DNA of 32,130 bases, taken from positions 1 through 32,130 of the forward strand of contig WHUX01000406.1 in the NCBI GenBank assembly GCA_015179025.1, read 5' to 3'. Below, piece by piece: positions 1 to 9,149 of the stretch (within the stretch, counting starts at the first letter, position 1; each line of letters starts with the position of its first letter). Both the position numbers and the translations under genes were made by a program. The notes beneath the pieces are model-generated. The model was not told the origin of the DNA, did no database searches, and saw only the letters and a program-made list of their open reading frames with translations. Source of the DNA: Terfezia claveryi (lineage: Eukaryota > Ascomycota > Pezizomycetes > Pezizales > Pezizaceae).

Positions 1-751
1 GGGTCTCCGTGCTTCCTCTAAGGCTGTACGCAAGGAAGCAAGGACAAAAGCAGGATACGGGGCTAGAAGGGTGGAATGGAACCGCCACGCCCTATCGGCC
101 TACACTTGGCTACGGACAAACAGAGGCCCACAAAAGAGCTGGCTTCACCACATCGGCAAAGCAGAGTCAGCTGAGTGCACATGCGGACATCCTTCCGAAA
201 CTGGAGAACACATCGTATTCGAGTGCCCGCGCTTCGACCAGTTTCGGAGGAACCTTCTGGAGGGGAAAAATAGCTGGGAAGAGCTCGACAAGCCAGTATG
301 GAGGGGAGAGGGAGAGGAGGCATTCGAGGCCACAGAGGCCTTTTTCGGGCTACTATTCCGCGCGTTTACTTAAAGGGGTGGAGATTCAAGCTCCTTTAGT
401 ACATCAACATATATTTACGAGTCCCCTTTGTTCCAGTTTGCATGCCGTCTATTTTGTTCCACCGTCTTTCCGCAGGATTTGCAGTTCTTTAGTACTTTTC
501 TATTTCAGTTCACCTTTCACAAGTTCTTTATTTGAAGGATAAGGCTCAGTCAGGCTTTCGGGTCATCGGTTAGTCCGTTCATGACAGCACGGGGCCTCGC
601 CATGGTCTATGTAACTAGTATCGTTTTGCGTGGGTCTGGCAGATTAACTTGCCTTTCCCTTGAATCCACCGGGCTTCCGCGTGGCTCCTCATAGTCTCCC
701 TAACGAGGCTGCATAGGAGTACTAAGTTTTTAAAAAAAATAAAAAAAAAAA
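1..751 (+). mobile_element. 3' end of a LINE (non-LTR) retrotransposon, Tad-like
   Basis: The first 373 bases encode the C-terminus of a retrotransposon polyprotein. They are followed by about 350 bp of untranslated sequence ending in an A-rich tail (about 732-751, A8-T-A11), which is the expected 3' end of a LINE. The 5' part lies outside the window, so the upstream target-site duplication cannot be checked. The Tad-like label is an inference from the fungal context and from the cysteine/histidine knuckle in the encoded tail. Confidence 0.75.
2..373 (+). CDS. C-terminal fragment of LINE ORF2 (after the reverse transcriptase/RNase H region)
   Basis: The frame is open from base 2 to a TAA at 371-373, so the protein enters from beyond the left edge; about 123 residues are visible. 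The segment WLRTNRGPQKSWLHHIGKAE followed by CTCGHPSETGEHIVFECPRF has the C-x-C-x7-H-x4-C zinc-knuckle arrangement found near the C-terminus of many fungal and animal LINE polyproteins, downstream of the reverse transcriptase and RNase H domains. No catalytic motif is inside the window. In the full element this protein would copy the element RNA at a nicked target site. No frameshift or stop is visible in this piece, so the copy may be fairly young. Confidence 0.72.
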   Translation, partial: GLRASSKAVRKEARTKAGYGARRVEWNRHALSAYTWLRTNRGPQKSWLHHIGKAESAECTCGHPSETGEHIVFECPRFDQFRRNLLEGKNSWEELDKPVWRGEGEEAFEATEAFFGLLFRAFT

Positions 752-938
752 TGGTTGGGTACTTGCGCAGTGTGGTGAAATCGAATCTCATAAAACGATT
801 ACTTATGTAGTACTAAGTATTCATGGAGTATAAAGCCCCCTACCTTTATCTCTTGATTAGAATCCCAACCTTTAGTTACTCACTCCGAGGCATTTATTAC
901 CTACCCTACCCATCAATGCTTTCCTGACAAGCTTACCT
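374..938. other. LINE 3' UTR, then the upstream region of the FAD oxidase gene
   Basis: 374-731 is untranslated LINE sequence and 732-751 the A-rich tail. From 752 to 938 lies the presumed promoter and leader of the oxidase gene. I see no other gene here. Confidence 0.6.
829..834 (+). promoter_or_regulatory. TATA box candidate of the FAD oxidase gene
   Basis: TATAAA lies 105 bp upstream of the ATG at 939 and is followed by a pyrimidine-rich stretch (CCCCCTACCTTTATCTC) suitable for transcription initiation. The LINE tail ends only about 80 bp further upstream. Confidence 0.45.
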
Positions 939-2487
939 ATGAAGTATCTAACACTTCTGGCTGCGGCCCTCTCCGGAGCTCGGGTCGCTCCGCCAAACCA
1001 CACCACCCTCTCGGAATGTCTTGTCGATGCCCAGGTCCCAAGGATGGAGCCCAGCTCCTTGGAATGGAACCAAACCATTACTCCATATAACCTTCGTGTT
1101 ATATATACTCCAGCCCTTCTTGCCCTTCCCAAGACCGTTGAACATGTCTCTGCCGCAGTAAAATGCGCCAAGGCATATGGTGCGAAGGTTCAAGCTCGCG
1201 GTGGCGGCCACTCCTATGCTGCTATGGGCCTTGGAGGAACTGATGGATCCTTCATTATCGACATGGGGAACTTCAAATCGATCACTCTTTCCAAAACTAT
1301 CGCTACCGTTGGTGCTGGTGTAAGGCTCGGTAACTTGGCTACCTACCTCTACAACAGTGGCCAGAGGGCTCTCCCTCACGGCATCTGCCCTGGGTAGGTA
1401 AGCTTTTTCGAAGTCTGAATTCTCACAGGACCTGAAACTAACTAGATGTCATAGTGTCGGTATTGGTGGTCACGCTCTCCACGGTGGTTTCGGTATGACC
1501 TCTCGTATGTGGGGCACTACTCTCGACAATATCATCGAGATGCAAGTCGTTCTCGCTGACGGCTCCGTTGTCATCACCTCCGCCTCCCAAAACTCCAATC
1601 TCTTCTGGGCTCTCCGTGGTGCTGGTTCCTCCTATGGTATCGTCACGTACTTCAAGTTCGCCACCAAGTCGGCCCCCACCGTTGCCACATACTTCCAATA
1701 CAATTACTACTCTCCCTCTATCGACATCAAGACCAAGACCATCCTCGCAATGCAGGAGTTCGGTATGGCCATGGCTCCGAAGGAACTTGCTCTCCGCATT
1801 TACTTCAGCAACGATACCTTCCAGGTCTACGGTGTCTACTGGGGCCCTAAGACCAAGTGGGAGAAGACTATTGCTCCATTGTTGACTCATCTTCCCATTG
1901 CTGGTCGTGTGTCCTCAGTCCCTGGTCAGGAGATGGAATGGCTTCCAACTCTAGTTCAGCTCAACAACGGTGGTCAGCTTGCGCAGCCATTGAGGTACAA
2001 TTTGCATGACACATTCTTTGCCAAGTCCATTGTTACCCCAGGGATGGGCCACCTTGGCGAGACTACTGTCAAGAACTTCTTCACCTACCTTGCCACCAAC
2101 GGACAAAAGGCCCCAGTGAATTGGTGGGTCATTTACGATCTCTACGGAGGTACCGGGTCCATGATCACTGCCCCTGCATTGTCAGATACTGCTTATGCTC
2201 ACCGTGATTCCTTGTTCACCATCCAAATCTACTCCACTGCTCCTGGACAGGCCCCACCTTATCCTCAAGGTGGTTACCCATTTGTCGACGGAATTGTGGA
2301 TTCCATCACGAAGTACCAGAACGAGACTATTTTCAAGGCGTATACCAACTACATTGATCCTACCCTCACCAAGGAGCATGCTTGGGACTTGTACTATGGT
2401 CAGGAGCAGATGGTTAAGTTAAACAAGGTCAAGGATGCTGTTGATCCCACCAGGGTCTTCTGGAATCCTCAGGCTATAAGAGCTTAA
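939..2487 (+). CDS. Secreted FAD-linked oxidoreductase of the glucooligosaccharide oxidase / berberine-bridge-enzyme family
   Basis: Two exons, 939-1393 and 1455-2487, separated by a 61-bp intron (donor GTAGGT, acceptor ATAG) encode 495 residues. The splice is fixed by the protein: it restores CPGVGIGGHALHGGFG, a hallmark of this family, whereas reading through meets a stop at 1395. The N-terminus MKYLTLLAAALSGARV is a probable signal peptide. His91 in ARGGGHSYAAMG and Cys150 in HGICPGVGIGG match the two residues that bind FAD covalently in glucooligosaccharide oxidases. The C-terminus (YYGQEQMVKLNKVKDAVDPT, then RVFWNPQAI) is the BBE domain. Relatives oxidise the anomeric carbon of oligosaccharides or other alcohols with O2, releasing H2O2; the substrate here cannot be read from the sequence. 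The gene looks intact, with AATAAA overlapping the stop. Confidence 0.9.
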
Positions 2488-2835
2488 ATAAAATATGTAG
2501 ATGTTTTGATTCGGTGGCGAAGGGAAGGATCGGAGGTGATGTCTATGATACACATCAAGGGTACATAAAAATTAGCGGAGTTTGGTAAACCTCCTTGTGG
2601 TTAGATTTTGGATGTGTATTATGCGAGATGACGAGTGTACGATATGCCCTTATGTCCATTAAAATAAATTAGGGACCTTGAAATAATCTACATACTTTGG
2701 TACGGAATGTACTGCTAGCGTCGTCCGGACAAAACTGATTCTAGCGCAAATATATGTCCGCACTGATTCACATCCCTAAACCGGATCGGGCCTCAACCAA
2801 GTCGGGGCTAACTTACGAGACTAAGGCTAATTAGG
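2488..2835. other. Intergenic: 3' flank of the oxidase gene
   Basis: Contains the 3' UTR of the oxidase gene and AT-rich spacer. No convincing coding sequence is seen. Confidence 0.5.
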
Positions 2836-2937
2836 TAGTCAGGTTGGCACGACCCCTCCCGTGCAGCTTAACGGGGGTTGTTGAAACGACTCAAGTCAAT
2901 ACTTCTGAGATTATGGGCCGCTCGCGGGCAGCATATG

Positions 2938-3029
2938 CCTCCCGCGGCGGCATATTTACTATGTCCCACGCGAGCAATTTATTTAATACTATATTTGGTA
3001 CATACGCACTTGAATAAATAAGAATATAG
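2938..3029 (+). repeat. Left inverted repeat of the integrase element
   Basis: Pairs with the reverse complement of 4004-4095 over about 90 bp with scattered mismatches; common blocks include CGGCATA, ACTATG, CGCG, AATTTA and CATACGC. It contains its own smaller inverted motif (CTCGCGGG near 2920 and CCCACGCGAG near 2965). Confidence 0.65.
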
Positions 3030-3042
3030 AGATATTGAACTA

Positions 3043-3560
3043 CTTCAAGTTGATCTAATTGACGGACATGAGCCTAATAGGCAATTTAAATGGATCTATC
3101 ATATGAAAGACCATTATAGTAAATGGTTTTATCTTGCTCTGTTAGAAGGTAAAACGGTAAGTTAACTCTTAGTACAAGTAGGATACTAATATTATTAGAC
3201 GGGGTCTGTTGCATCTGCAATGATATTGTGGATTCAGCTTTATGGCCCATCTGCATTTTGCAGTCTGATAATGGTGGAGAATTTAAGAGAGGAGTTGAGC
3301 GTTCATTATGAGCTTAAGGTATTAAATTAGACATGGAAAATCTTACAGACCTCAGATCCAAGAGCTTATTGGGCAAGCCAATAGAGTTATACAATCTCGT
3401 CTCGCTCAATGGAAAGTTGAGGGGCCAATCCAGATTGCATTAGGTATCAATCGAACATAATACTATGGTTTGTCTTTGGCTGAAGATGATCAATGGAATG
3501 AAGAGAAGGATACTGAGTATATTGCCACTTTTGATCCCTCGGGTTTAGTTGACGCTGCTT
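3043..3560 (+). pseudogene. Broken integrase/transposase (DDE, rve-like core)
   Basis: Three blocks in three different frames make up an integrase core. From 3043: LQVDLIDGHEPNRQFKWIYH then MKDHYSKWFYLALLEGKT, holding the first catalytic Asp. From 3255: ILQSDNGGEFKRGVE, holding the second Asp. From 3335: GKSYRPQIQELIGQANRVIQ then SRLAQWKVE. In functional relatives the last block reads like RPQSQGLVEQANR, with the catalytic Glu. Here that position is Gly (codon GGG, 3371-3373), close to 35 codons after the second Asp, as DD35E spacing requires. Stops and frameshifts separate the blocks, and a further stop follows at about 3450. The gene is dead both by frame and by catalytic residue. The LQVDLID...DHYSKW signature recalls the integrases behind KRBA2/GIN-type domesticated genes. 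Confidence 0.7.
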
Positions 3561-4003
3561 CTAAGATTAGAAAACAGGTGGATATACTACTTTACAGTAT
3601 CATGGACAAGTGGTTTGAGATGGAATGACATAATGTTATAATAGACGTCATACAGTTTATATTTTTGCAGTAGGCGATATGGGTAATGCAGGAAAAGAGA
3701 ACACAGAGCAAGAAAAGGTTATATGCAAAAGTTATTGCAAAACCACAGCCTGAATGCCACCGATTGTTCTACCAGGTATTGTGTGCTTGCTAACCTTCAT
3801 CTAACCAAAAGACCTACAGCCAGCAATCTGACCTTATGGGTTTTGGAAGATGAAAATTGTGGATACTCCAGCTACTCGACAATCCACAATCACCTTCGCT
3901 AAGGATAGAAATTGGACTACTGGATGATAGCCCAATTGATCTGGAGGATGACTCAATTGACCTAGAAGACAACTAATAGCTAGTTGTATGTACTTGATAT
4001 AGG

Positions 4004-4095
4004 GTATATTTCAATTAATTCAAGCGCGTATGTGCCAAATGCAGTAATTAATTAAATTACCCGCGAGGGCCATAGTGTGTATGCCGTCCTGCAGG
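4004..4095 (-). repeat. Right inverted repeat of the integrase element
   Basis: Reverse-complement partner of 2938-3029. The matching tract runs from GTATATTTCAATTAATTCAA at the inner side to ATGCCGTCCTGCAGG at the outer side. Confidence 0.65.
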
Positions 4096-4821
4096 CGGTC
4101 CTGAACACATATATCCCTTCGTGATTAATACGGGGTGTGCCGTAGTCTCATTCCAAAAACTTCCACCTATATACTGAATAAAAACGCAATAAGGTAAGTG
4201 CTCTCACAACCGAGATTGAACATAATAAAATTAGGGTTTTAATCTGATCTCGTGCCTTGGCCGATTTATATTGTTACAGTATATGTATAACTGTCTATTC
4301 TGCGTCCCAACTTATTACTCGATCTCAAATTCCAATAATTGGCGCAGGAGAACTTCTTGGGTGCAGTTTAGGGTCTGGTCTGATGGATTTGCATAGTCTG
4401 GGGGTATTACCATCATGAAGGAAGTTCTGGTGTAAACAGGGACTACCACATAAACTGCCGAGAAAGACCCCCCTGTGTTCTGTTCCGTTAAGAAATCATG
4501 ACAAGTGGTCAACGGGCTTGATATTGACAGATGGTTCGAACTACCCACAAAGTGCGTGCGTATAGACTGACCAGGTTACAAATCTGACATAGCATATTGC
4601 CGAATCATACAAACGAGTTGCCAATCACCCAACGATTTTAGCAATAGCCAGTATATTTTATTCCCCATCGACTCGCATCATCTTCAGATTACCAGTAAAT
4701 TAGTTCACAAGATTGTATGGATAGAACTGCCGAACTGTAAAAGCGAACCATTGACTAATCTATACTAGATCGTAGTAAATTAATTGGTGATGTCAAGATT
4801 TTCTTATGCTTTCACCTCAGC

Positions 4822-4845
4822 GCATGGAAATTGTAATTTCCATGC
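4822..4845. repeat. 24-bp near-perfect palindrome
   Basis: GCATGGAAATT and AATTTCCATGC are perfect 11-bp inverted arms around a GT spacer. Similar in form to 5193-5212. Confidence 0.6.
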
Positions 4846-5192
4846 TTAATATCAATCGTGAGGCTCACCAGAATAAGAACAAATCAAAGATGAAAAATCG
4901 AAAAAATTACACATACTCACATAAAGTATTGCAATTTATTTTCTCATCCATACCCCCATCCACAATTCGTTTCAGTCCAAAAACCCTACAAAGCAAGGAC
5001 CCCCAATCCCCTACAGCCTTGCTCCCATGTTAGAATACTTGCTTTGAATATTGATAATTTAAGTGGCGGGGGTTTTGTACCTTTTAGGGTCCGAAGTGAA
5101 TGAGTAGATCAGTTGTGAAGATTTCTCTTGGATCAATCCCAGAATTGCCTTACGGTATGATACTGCTACATTATCCACCTTACTGAGCATAG

Positions 5193-5212
5193 GATAGAAA
5201 TCAATTTCTATC
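5193..5212. repeat. 20-bp near-perfect palindrome
   Basis: GATAGAAAT and ATTTCTATC are perfect 9-bp inverted arms around a CA spacer. Like 4822-4845, it is centred on AAAT-NN-ATTT. Confidence 0.55.
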
Positions 5213-6112
5213 TGCTGGCATTAAAGGAACATCATAATATGAGTTATCCATCAACGTGTCTTGGTGAAGGACTGTTAGCGGCACTGCAAGCTGCTAGCCT
5301 CGCCGTCAGTAGCTTCAGTACCGCAATATTTTTGACATGGAACCTTGTCAATCTCCTTTGCGTAAAGACTATCAGTTGAGATGGATTCCTTGAAAAGCAA
5401 AAGAGACTTTCTAAAACATTGTTGAGTAAAAAAAACACCATGACAAGCAAAGTTAACTGGAAGTTCCTGAAGTTTATAGTTAGAACTTGGCCTTTTTTCC
5501 GAATGTTTCCACTGTACCGAATTTCTGAAGGCCATATCTAAGTAATTTCTTCCACCTCTTTAATTACACGACTCAAAGAACCTGCCTCTGGTGTCGTTGA
5601 CATAGTCACCAATGGCATTGATACATTGTGCCACTGCCGCCGCCGCTGCTGCTGAGACCGTTGAATATTATAGTGCCTAGATAGTGGATGTGTATGATGG
5701 AAGAAAAGATGAAAAGTCGTCATCTTAATAGACCCTAGGCCTTTAATGTAATATAATATCTAAGCTGCATTAATTGGTGCCTATTCCATCAGGCCTAATC
5801 CATCCACACAACTGAAGCAAACGGTCAACCTTTTGGGGGTAAAATCTAAGTTTCTCGTAGGACATGAGGATAACATATTGTGGAGCTTTGTGACATTTAG
5901 CACTTCAACTAGTTCTTGCAGATTCTTTCGCAAGAAACTTTTGAATCCTGCCCTGCCGAATCTGCTGAAGCATATCATCGAGACCTATTCCTTATGCGAA
6001 TCGCAGTTATGTACTATGTCTGCAGAAGTTGGCACACGGGCATATTTGAGGATTTTGTAGAAGGAAATGGTGTACCCCGTTAAGAATCAAAGTACCTAGC
6101 CAACGTTGGACG

Positions 6113-7065
6113 TTACATCATTAGATCATCCGATATATCACTTCGGCAGTCAAGAAGCTGGTCATTTGTAACACTGCGACCCAACTCTTGCAATCGAAGA
6201 GCGTCTAATGGTGACTGCTCAACTTCAAAAAGATACAGCAGCCGCAAGAAATGCTTGCTGGTTCTCACCTTCAAAGGATCTCAAAGTGACCAGAGGCATT
6301 AGATGAATGACATCATTCAACAAGAATGAAGTGCTGGACAAATTTTACTTGAAGGGTTAAAAACCAACATTTCTGCAGAAATTAAAGCCTATTTCAGTTG
6401 TGTGAATTTCAATGCTCCAAGAGACAAACAGCACTACAATGGTGGTCTCCAAGTCCTACTTTTTCATTAGTCTAGTTGGCACCTTTTTCATATCGCCTGC
6501 CCGAATTATCTGCAATAAATTATGCAACCGTTCCGCTCAGTGATGGTAATTCGCTGAGGTTGCTCCCACTGCTGCCTCTTAATATACAATAGCAGCCTCC
6601 AAATCCTAGAGACCTCCACTTCGTTCATATGTGTTGTTTAAATGATTTCCTTACATTGTTCAATAATTTTGCTCGCACTTCCTGGTTAAGGTGATCCAGC
6701 CCCAAAGAAGCCTCTGAATGTACAATAGCAGCCTCTAATTCCTCTAGATTTCCAGTTTGCTCATAATGGCTCTTCAAAAGATTGTCTAGTCATCTTGCTT
6801 GAGAAGGTTCCTCCATTGGCCATGTTATTGCTTCTTCGCATGCAGCAGCTGTGTAGGCAATGCAAGCCTCTAGGTCCCACAGCTTCTGTCGTAGGATATA
6901 TCTTGAATACAAATAACCAGAACACAATATCAGAATATCCGGATCATCCAAATCGTGTTCGAGAAGATCCCCAATTCATGCAAATAATGGCTACCTCAAG
7001 GAATCTGATATCAGGGGTTTGGCATATGAGAGCAGCAACTACCGCTATCTGATACTGAAAACAGT
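6113..7065 (-). pseudogene. Pseudogene of a TPR-repeat protein (kinesin-light-chain-like TPRs)
   Basis: Reading the minus strand downward from about 7065, pieces of helical repeats appear: FLEVAIICMNWG, YILRQKLWDLEACIAYTAAA followed by CEEAITW, LLKSHYEQTGNLEELEAAIV then HSEASLGLDHLNQEVRAKLL, and DLEAAIVY-stop-EAAVGATSANYHH. The recurring pattern (YEQTGNLEELEAAI, HSEA, ATxxNH, RxxLLNN) is that of the fungal 42-residue TPR_10/TPR_12 repeats seen in NACHT/NB-ARC or CHAT proteins. Stops and frame changes separate the pieces. A last open block, DPLKVRTSKHFLRLLYLFEV then EQSPLDALRLQELGRSVTND, ends at a stop at 6113-6115 and may be the C-terminus of the same gene. No N-terminal effector or nucleotide-binding domain is recognisable. 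A 15-bp insertion (6468-6482) interrupts it. Confidence 0.6.
6459..6491 (-). repeat. 15-bp micro-insertion with 9-bp direct repeats (copy A)
   Basis: CTTTTTCAT (6459-6467), then TAGTCTAGTTGGCAC (6468-6482), then CTTTTTCAT again (6483-6491). The 9-bp flanks are identical. The inserted 15 bp differ by one base from copies B and C. Confidence 0.75.
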
Positions 7066-7754
7066 TTGAGTAGGATTATGCAAGTCTCGTTCGGTGTATT
7101 AGAGTTGAGAATTTCCTAGCTTCCCTTGATAAGAAGAAACACGATTGATTCACTTTGCTCAATGTGGGACGGTTTGTTAGCTCTAACCATAGTTCTAGGC
7201 CTAAGTCACTGTCCGAGGCAGCTTTTATACCAAAACTAGCACTTTCTGATCAATTGTCACCAAAAGCCAGCAAGACAGAAGCTCTACCTTTGAGATTCTT
7301 TGAAAATACTTATTCCTCTCACATATTGAGTTAAAAGAGCTGGAGAGAGGTGGTTGCCATGTGACTTCCCATACTATTTGTGAGTTCTGCACTACACCGA
7401 ATGTACTGTATATATAATTTGTAAGGTTGGAAATTTTCGATACTATAAGCGGTGAGTTTTAATGATATTTTGAAAATGGATAGGTTTACCAAATTTAGCG
7501 GGAGATACCAGTTATTTTTATAGTCTATATCGGTAACAGCAGACCAAAACTATCTTCTCCAGCCGGCCAACATCTTACATTGAATTCTGTGAAAGACTTA
7601 GGTACATGGAAATTCTAGCCTAAGCGCAATATAGCGTGAGAGCGTGTAGCGTTTGGTTGGGTAGAGAATCTGATAAGTTATACCAATCAAAAAAAGTAAC
7701 AACAAATAGAAAAATGTAAACGTATTTGCAGCTTCAGCTATTTAACTATACCGC
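7066..7754. other. Intergenic between the TPR pseudogene and tRNA-Trp
   Basis: AT-rich. No coding sequence or ordered repeat recognised. It may include further unrecognisable decay of the upstream part of the minus-strand TPR pseudogene. Confidence 0.4.
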
Positions 7755-7879
7755 GACTGGTTGGCGCAATTGGTAGCGCGTTGGATTCCAACACCCCTTA
7801 CATGACTTCTTGCTATGCAGAACGAAACAGGGGTATGGAACCTATCCAAAGGTTGGGTGTTCGAGTCACTCATCGGTCA
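7755..7879 (+). tRNA. tRNA-Trp (anticodon CCA) with a 52-bp intron
   Basis: The acceptor stem GACTGGT (7755-7761) pairs with ATCGGTC (7872-7878), with two G-U pairs, and is followed by discriminator A7879. The D arm is GCGC-AATTGGTA-GCGC (7764-7779). The anticodon stem TTGGA (7781-7785) pairs with TCCAA (7845-7849), and the loop carries CCA at 7788-7790. The T arm is GGGTG-TTCGAGT-CACTC (7855-7871). The intron, 7792-7843, sits one base 3' of the anticodon at the canonical 37/38 position and contains TATGGA, which can pair with the anticodon region as in other eukaryotic pre-tRNAs. The mature tRNA is 73 nt before CCA addition. It decodes UGG in cytosolic translation. Confidence 0.93.
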
Positions 7880-7885
7880 CTTCTA

Positions 7886-7891
7886 TTTTTT
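7886..7891 (+). terminator. RNA polymerase III terminator of tRNA-Trp
   Basis: Six consecutive T on the sense strand, starting 7 bp after the tRNA end. Confidence 0.7.
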
Positions 7892-8267
7892 ATTACTGTA
7901 GAGTACCGTGGTTTGTTGATGCGTCTTGGCATGTCGGAGTACCGGTAACCCATAACCTTCTTACCCTGAATCCAGAAGTATGTATAAAAAAGCCCTCCTC
8001 GGAATGTGGTCTAAATGTGGATGGATATTTGATGAGCGAATCACAGTTTTCGAGTACTTACATCCTAAATGTGTTTGTTGTACAGTATGTGATCTCGACT
8101 CCGCAGATATACTTATGTATAGTTCTAGGTCACACGAGGCTGTTCTTACACCCGCCCAGTAAGCACCACCAAGTGGCGTCATACTACACATATACTTACC
8201 CTGATTACAACAGTCGGTTCACAAATCTGGTTATCTGGTTTATCTTCAACTTCTTCGCCTTGGAATG

Positions 8268-8295
8268 CTTCTTCCGTAGTCTGGCTTGTCTTCCG
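8268..8295 (+). repeat. 10-bp micro-insertion with decayed 9-bp direct repeats (copy F)
   Basis: CTTCTTCCG (8268-8276), then TAGTCTGGCT (8277-8286), then TGTCTTCCG (8287-8295). The flanks match at 7 of 9 positions. The insert starts with the same TAGTCTGG as the other copies. Confidence 0.45.
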
Positions 8296-8823
8296 TCACC
8301 TGCCCGTTGAATTATGTAGAGACTTTGACGTTGCACTCTCCGACTGTGTGCTCGGCACAAGCCCAATAAGTTCCACCCCAACCAGACTTAGTACCACCCG
8401 TGTAGGGCAACAAGAACAAATTTCGACCTATAATCCGATCCAGTTGGTGCGATATATGTTAGATATATGCGTACAGTATCATGATTATGATCAGCACGCA
8501 GATACGGAGATTGAACCAATGATCAATTCTCAGCCTATAATAGGCGCAACCTCAGAATCATTCAATGACATGATAAAGTAGATACTAGTCTCGTGCCGGT
8601 CGATAGTTTTAGGGGACCTGCTCGTGAGTGGCCTAGCTGCGCGCATAATAAGTCCTTTATGATTTATTTATTTTCTCCCATCTGAACTGCGGCTGGCAGT
8701 TGCGCATGCGGTTCCCCTCAGCGGAAAGAAGGTTTGCGCTCTGCATACTGCATATAACTACTGAATAGGCTGCATTGACATGAGTGTAGACGTACTTCCG
8801 TTACAGAGCCTTGAAGTGCAGAT

Positions 8824-8842
8824 GTTGACGTTGACGTTGACG
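8824..8842 (+). promoter_or_regulatory. Tandem TTGACG repeat
   Basis: Three tandem copies of TTGACG create repeated TGACGT cores, resembling binding sites of bZIP (ATF/CREB-type) factors. It lies about 310 bp upstream of the ATG at 9150. A regulatory role is only suggested by position. Confidence 0.25.
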
Positions 8843-9149
8843 CCATCTTTTGCACATGTCTCCGAACTTGGAGTGTACACTACCCCGAGAACTGTCTGTT
8901 TTCCTGTTATCTTTATCAGTTATCTTTAGCAGGCAGATTATTGATAAGCCGTGGATAAACTTTGTAAGGTCAACCACCACCCTGTACTCTCTTGATAACA
9001 ACCCCACTCTGTACTCAGTCCTCAACATTCTAAGTACATAGAATCTAATCCCCCAAAATTCATGGCCACTTCATTCGCTGACCTCAGGTTTGCTAAGTTT
9101 GATCCTTTCTCCTCGGATATTCCACGTCCCTGTCAAACTAGCCATATAA

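Larger units (their letters stand above)
2836..4155 (+). mobile_element. Decayed DNA transposon with inverted ends and an integrase-like (Ginger- or IS3EU-like) gene
   Basis: A broken DDE integrase-like gene lies between inverted repeats. The segment 2938-3029 is similar, as reverse complement, to 4004-4095; shared inward-reading blocks include CATTTGGCACATACGCGCTT on the right against ATATTTGGTACATACGCACTT-type sequence on the left. The outer ends are less certain: TAGTCAGGTTGGCACGACCC at 2836 faces GAGACTACGGCACACCCCGT (complement of about 4132-4151). An integrase inside inverted repeats, without LTRs, argues for a cut-and-paste element carrying an integrase rather than an LTR retrotransposon. 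I cannot choose between the Ginger and IS3EU groups from the sequence alone. No clear target duplication flanks these ends. Confidence 0.6.
4156..6112. other. Long gene-poor AT-rich stretch
   Basis: No ORF here has a recognisable domain. Short ATG-initiated frames (75 residues at 4806-5033 and at 5833-6060) are within chance expectation for AT-rich DNA. Two near-perfect short palindromes, at 4822-4845 and 5193-5212, are the only ordered features I found. Decayed coding sequence on the minus strand beyond the end of the TPR pseudogene cannot be excluded. Confidence 0.4.
7892..9149. other. Intergenic, no gene recognised
   Basis: A 166-residue frame beginning over the tRNA (7810-8310) has no domain or fungal-protein character and overlaps the tRNA, so I do not call it. 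The stretch holds micro-insertion copy F (8268-8295) and a triple TTGACG repeat near 8824-8842. Confidence 0.4.

Noticed and set aside
9..542. 177-codon frame over the LINE end
   Set aside because: Non-ATG start and wrong frame; the LINE protein with its zinc-knuckle pattern is in the other frame (2-373).
7755..7770. Shared CTGGTTGGC between the tRNA 5' end and the scar motif, suggesting a tRNA-derived SINE
   Set aside because: Only 9 bases agree, and no box B or tail accompanies the scars.
7810..8310. 166-codon frame
   Set aside because: Starts inside the tRNA intron, has no ATG-based support or domain, and has cysteine-rich random composition.
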